A DNA stretch of 10,000 bases from Trachelipus rathkii (lineage: Eukaryota > Arthropoda > Malacostraca > Isopoda > Trachelipodidae), in assembly GCA_015478945.1 (NCBI GenBank), contig JABUQX010099215.1, positions 1 to 10,000 on the forward strand. The letters run 5' to 3'. Made by a program: the position numbers and the translations under genes. The notes beneath the pieces are model-generated. The model did not search any database, was not told the DNA's origin, and saw only the letters and a list, made by a program, of their open reading frames with translations. The first letter of the stretch is position 1; the number at the start of each line of letters is the position of its first letter. This document shows positions 7,790 to 10,000 of the stretch, piece after piece.

Positions 7790-7980
7790 ACATTACATAC
7801 CTTAAAGCAGAAAATCAGTAAATCAATAGAGGTGTTACCTAGGGGCTTAGTATGCTTTTGTTACTGCTTTACTGTTTTAAACTGTCTGCTTTACTGCTTA
7901 ACTTCCCTCCTGCTTTAACTGCTTTTACACTTTCTGCTTTACGGCTTTAAACTTCTGCTTTAAACATCCCCAGCTTTAAC
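7790..7980 (+). repeat. Foldback satellite, unit 3, centre deleted, degraded right arm
   Basis: The head ACATTACATACCTTAAAGC and AGGTGTTACC (7830-7838) are kept, but the right centre arm AACACC is missing, so the inner hairpin is lost. The right arm decays into varied CTGCTTTAAACTT and CTGCTTTACGG copies up to about 7980. Confidence 0.8.
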
Positions 7981-7984
7981 AGTA

Positions 7985-8090
7985 AAATTTTAGAATACTT
8001 TTCCTTGTTTTATGTTGTTTTATTACTTTTTTTTCTTATTTTGAAATTTTTATTTTTTGTTTTAATATTTTTATATTTTTAATTGTAACT
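7985..8090. repeat. T-rich tract
   Basis: Over 100 bases are dominated by T with short A and G interruptions, adjoining the satellite array. On the minus strand, AATAAA at 8024-8019 lies about 75 bases past the stop of the 8301-8098 frame and could be a polyadenylation signal, though such hexamers are common in DNA like this. Confidence 0.7.
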
Positions 8091-8097
8091 GTATTAA

Positions 8098-8301
8098 CTA
8101 AATCGAACGTTTAATGGATAGACAGCCAGGTATATGTTTACATAACATTGTATTTTTTCTCGTCAAACCAATTTTGGGGATTGTAAAACCGCCTTCTTCT
8201 AATATTATTATAATATCGGAGGTATATTTTATAACAGAAAGATCAAAATCGGGACACTTTTTGAGTTGTGAAAAAAAGTCAGCATGTTTTTGCTCGTACA
8301 T
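8098..8301 (-). CDS. Hypothetical 67-codon open frame, no family recognised
   Basis: The minus-strand frame begins with ATG at 8301-8299 and ends with TAG at 8100-8098. An in-frame TAG lies 24 bases upstream of the ATG, so the frame cannot extend as is. The translation is balanced: a charged N-terminus (MYEQKHADFFSQLKKCPDF), an isoleucine-rich middle that includes SDIIIILEEGG, and a basic C-terminus. It has three cysteines but no motif I know. First codon positions hold somewhat more G and C than third positions (about 24 against 18 of 67 by hand), weak support for coding. The antisense frame at 8114-8338 is the less likely reading. It follows the broken coding chain at 8543-8983 on the same strand, so it could be that gene's neighbour or a detached piece of it. 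It may equally be an exon or chance. Confidence 0.3.
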   Translation of the reverse strand: MYEQKHADFFSQLKKCPDFDLSVIKYTSDIIIILEEGGFTIPKIGLTRKNTMLCKHIPGCLSIKRSI

Positions 8302-8339
8302 AATTATCCTAAGAATAAACTATAACATATGCAAATAGA

Positions 8340-8542
8340 CATATGGCACAAATTTTTAAGCAATCAAATATATTTACAATGTTTAATTTAAAACATACAT
8401 TATTAAAAAACATCATAATGAATAAATACAATATGACTTCCACATAAATTGGACATATAAGGTGTTGAAACAGAGTAAGACATAGTTTTTACACAGCTTA
8501 CATTATGTATATTTTAAAAATAAGTAAATATAAATCGATTAT
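8340..8542. other. AT-rich spacer with a 26-codon minus-strand frame
   Basis: Mostly AT-rich sequence between two minus-strand coding candidates. A short minus frame beginning MSYSVSTPYMSNLCG lies inside it and ends at a TAA. It is too short to call and no promoter is recognised. Confidence 0.35.
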
Positions 8543-8983
8543 TCAATATAAATTTTTAAGTTCAATAGAATCAATTATGTGAACAGTATCGTTTTTTGCT
8601 CTATAAAACGGAATCAATTGTCCTGTTGAGTGATGTGACGAGGCAATGTATTGAATATTAAGCAGGTATCCTTCTCCAACTTTAAAGAGTTTATTTCGTT
8701 AATAGCAAACACCTACTAAAAAAGCGAGTTTCATTTTTAAACCGCGATTTTATTTCCTCTTCAATTTATCCTTAATAATTCAAAAGTACGTTGCGTACTC
8801 GGTCAAATTTCGATGAGTTGAGGATGCTCAATAAGACGCACTACAGGATGATTCGTTGTGAATTGTAGTGACCGATCTCGAGATTCAACAAAAGAGAGAC
8901 TTAGTCCATCAGGGTAGCTTTTTCTCAAATATGTTTATAATATCTGATTTAGGCGATTTTACATACTGAATTGGTTCTGCATG
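8543..8983 (-). pseudogene. Decayed or frameshifted coding region, unknown family
   Basis: Minus-strand open stretches follow one another: 8983-8909, 8934-8803, then 8802-8761 in the same phase past one TGA, 8765-8691, and 8698-8543 ending in TGA. The second is the strongest. Over its last 34 codons, G or C fills 22 first positions but only 8 third positions, the bias expected of a real gene in an AT-rich genome. The last 45 codons of the final stretch give 20 against 10. Short samples are DGLSLSFVESRDRSL and KVGEGYLLNIQYIASSHH. No family, signal peptide or membrane segment is recognised. It is broken by at least two phase changes and two in-frame stops. It may be an old gene, a relic of a mobile element or virus, or a live gene with assembly indels. 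The next minus-strand frame lies at 8301-8098. Confidence 0.4.
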
Positions 8984-9761
8984 TTAAGATCAATGTGGCG
9001 TATATTAAAAATATATCTAATTTAATTAAACTTTTGAGTCGTATATTATTTCTTCAGATTTTAAGCTGTTCACTCATAATACGGAATCTATCATATAAAT
9101 ACTAAAGATACATGTATTGGACTATTTAAGATCGTAAAAATAGGTGAGTACTATGATGAGAAATTAAATGGTATATTAATTTATACTTAAGTTCAAAATT
9201 TATACAATTTCAATATTCACGTCCGTGAGGACAATGTCCTATAATTCACAACTATTGAAATATTGAACCAAAATGCAGAAACACCTATTTCTGAAAGTGT
9301 TGAATTTATAGGGTGACTTTTTATTATTTCGTCTGTATATGGTTAAAACTTCAATTTATTCTGCTAACTAATTCCATTATAAATTTACTAAATTCTTTTG
9401 TTTCGGTATATATATACCGTTCTACATTAATTATTTAGTTAAGGTTTGAAATTTTGAGATACTAATCGAATAATTCTTGAAGTGAAAATTTAATATCATG
9501 GTATTCACTCTCTAAAGGTTTATTATATAATTATTATAATTATTATTATTGATAACTTTGCTGGATTATAAATATGTATTCAAATAAAGCGAATTTTCTA
9601 ATTATTCAAATGACGAGCTGTGTGTGATATAAATTTCTACTTTTCTTTAGCATATGGAAGTTAAAAGCCCTCCCAACAGTTGAATTAATAAGCAGGTTCT
9701 GGACAATAATTATCAGATCTATTGATAATGGAGCTATATGAATGTTTTTACTAATTTTTAT
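8984..9761 (-). pseudogene. Possible upstream continuation of the broken coding region
   Basis: Further minus-strand open stretches occur at 9761-9606 (51 codons), 9434-9351 (27) and 9342-9217 (41), with shorter ones between. Samples are NLLINSTVGRAF, YTETKEFSKFIMELV and INSTLSEIGVSAFWF. The codon-position bias is weaker than in 8543-8983, and chance openings of this length are expected in AT-rich DNA, so the link is tentative. A perfect 16-base palindrome, CGGTATATATATACCG, lies at 9404-9419. If the chain is real, the ancestral product exceeded 300 residues. No domain is recognised. Confidence 0.2.
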
Positions 9762-10000
9762 TTAAATGAGCAAATTTAGTGATTATGTACACCGTGATAA
9801 TATATGATTCTAATTGTAAATTAACTTAACTAGATGGTAGAATAAGTATTCTTTTCACTTAGAGTGAGAATGATATTTCTGTCATTTAATAATGGCAAAC
9901 CTTGAATTTATAAATTATGAATTAGACTTGTTTAGACTTGCTTTTATCTTAATATAATGTCCAATATTCTTATCATCTTTGAAGGCTATAAATAACCACA
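9762..10000. other. AT-rich end of window, short minus-strand frames only
   Basis: Minus-strand frames of about 25 codons continue to the window edge, the best starting within the last few bases and including AFKDDKNIGHYIKIKA. They could belong to the chain at 8543-9761, but the evidence is slight. No repeats or regulatory motifs were recognised. Confidence 0.25.

Noticed and set aside
7477..7980. Possible CRISPR-like array
   Set aside because: Units are 135-190 bases with variable internal subrepeats, with no short identical repeats separated by unique spacers, and the DNA is eukaryotic in character.
8114..8338. 74-codon plus-strand frame
   Set aside because: It is antisense to the 8301-8098 frame and is the less balanced of the two translations.
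8785..8799. AGTACG-TTG-CGTACT hairpin
   Set aside because: A six-base stem is expected by chance somewhere in 10 kb, and it has no T-run or other context to suggest a role.
9404..9419. 16-base palindrome CGGTATATATATACCG
   Set aside because: Perfect, but its centre is TA repeat, which is self-complementary anyway. Only four flanking pairs on each side carry information.

Overview
The window reads as eukaryotic nuclear DNA, most likely from an invertebrate animal, although the sequence alone does not fix the lineage. It is strongly AT-rich, with long TA and AAT microsatellites, a CA-rich tract, several minisatellites and isolated GC-rich islands. I see no prokaryotic gene packing, ribosome binding sites, rRNA, tRNA, CRISPR array or intact transposase. 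No gene here can be named. The longest ATG-initiated frame that looks at all gene-like is 67 codons.

Layout. 1-540 is unique sequence with only very short minus-strand frames. 541-1140 is TA and AAT simple sequence. 1141-2230 is unique AT-rich sequence with no gene seen. 2234-2276 carries a perfect NF-Y box followed by an E2F site in a small GC-richer patch. 2285-3225 is almost entirely TA microsatellite. 3211-3312 (minus) is a small exon-like island, and 3433-3480 a G-run/C-run inverted repeat. 3480-5210 is AT-rich with weak small frames near 4380-4680. 5215-5755 (plus) is a stretch of more complex sequence in which open frames follow one another with shifts.

5841-8090 is a block of repeats: a dispersed long repeat headed by a palindrome like TGGGTCAATTTGACCCA (5841-6780), split by a CA-rich tract (6370-6600); a GTGCC minisatellite (6836-6953); a CpG-rich hairpin array (7259-7372); and three copies of a long foldback unit (7477-7980) ending in a T-rich tract.

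8098-9761 (minus) contains the best coding signal: a closed 67-codon frame (8098-8301) and, upstream of it on the same strand, a chain of broken frames (8543-8983, more weakly to about 9761). One of these has a clear codon-position bias in base composition. I read this as a decayed gene, an old mobile or viral insertion, or a real gene broken by assembly indels. I could not identify the family.

Repeat copies and broken frames differ largely by one- or two-base indels. Two readings fit: old, freely drifting DNA, or an imperfectly polished long-read assembly. Many calls below depend on which is true.
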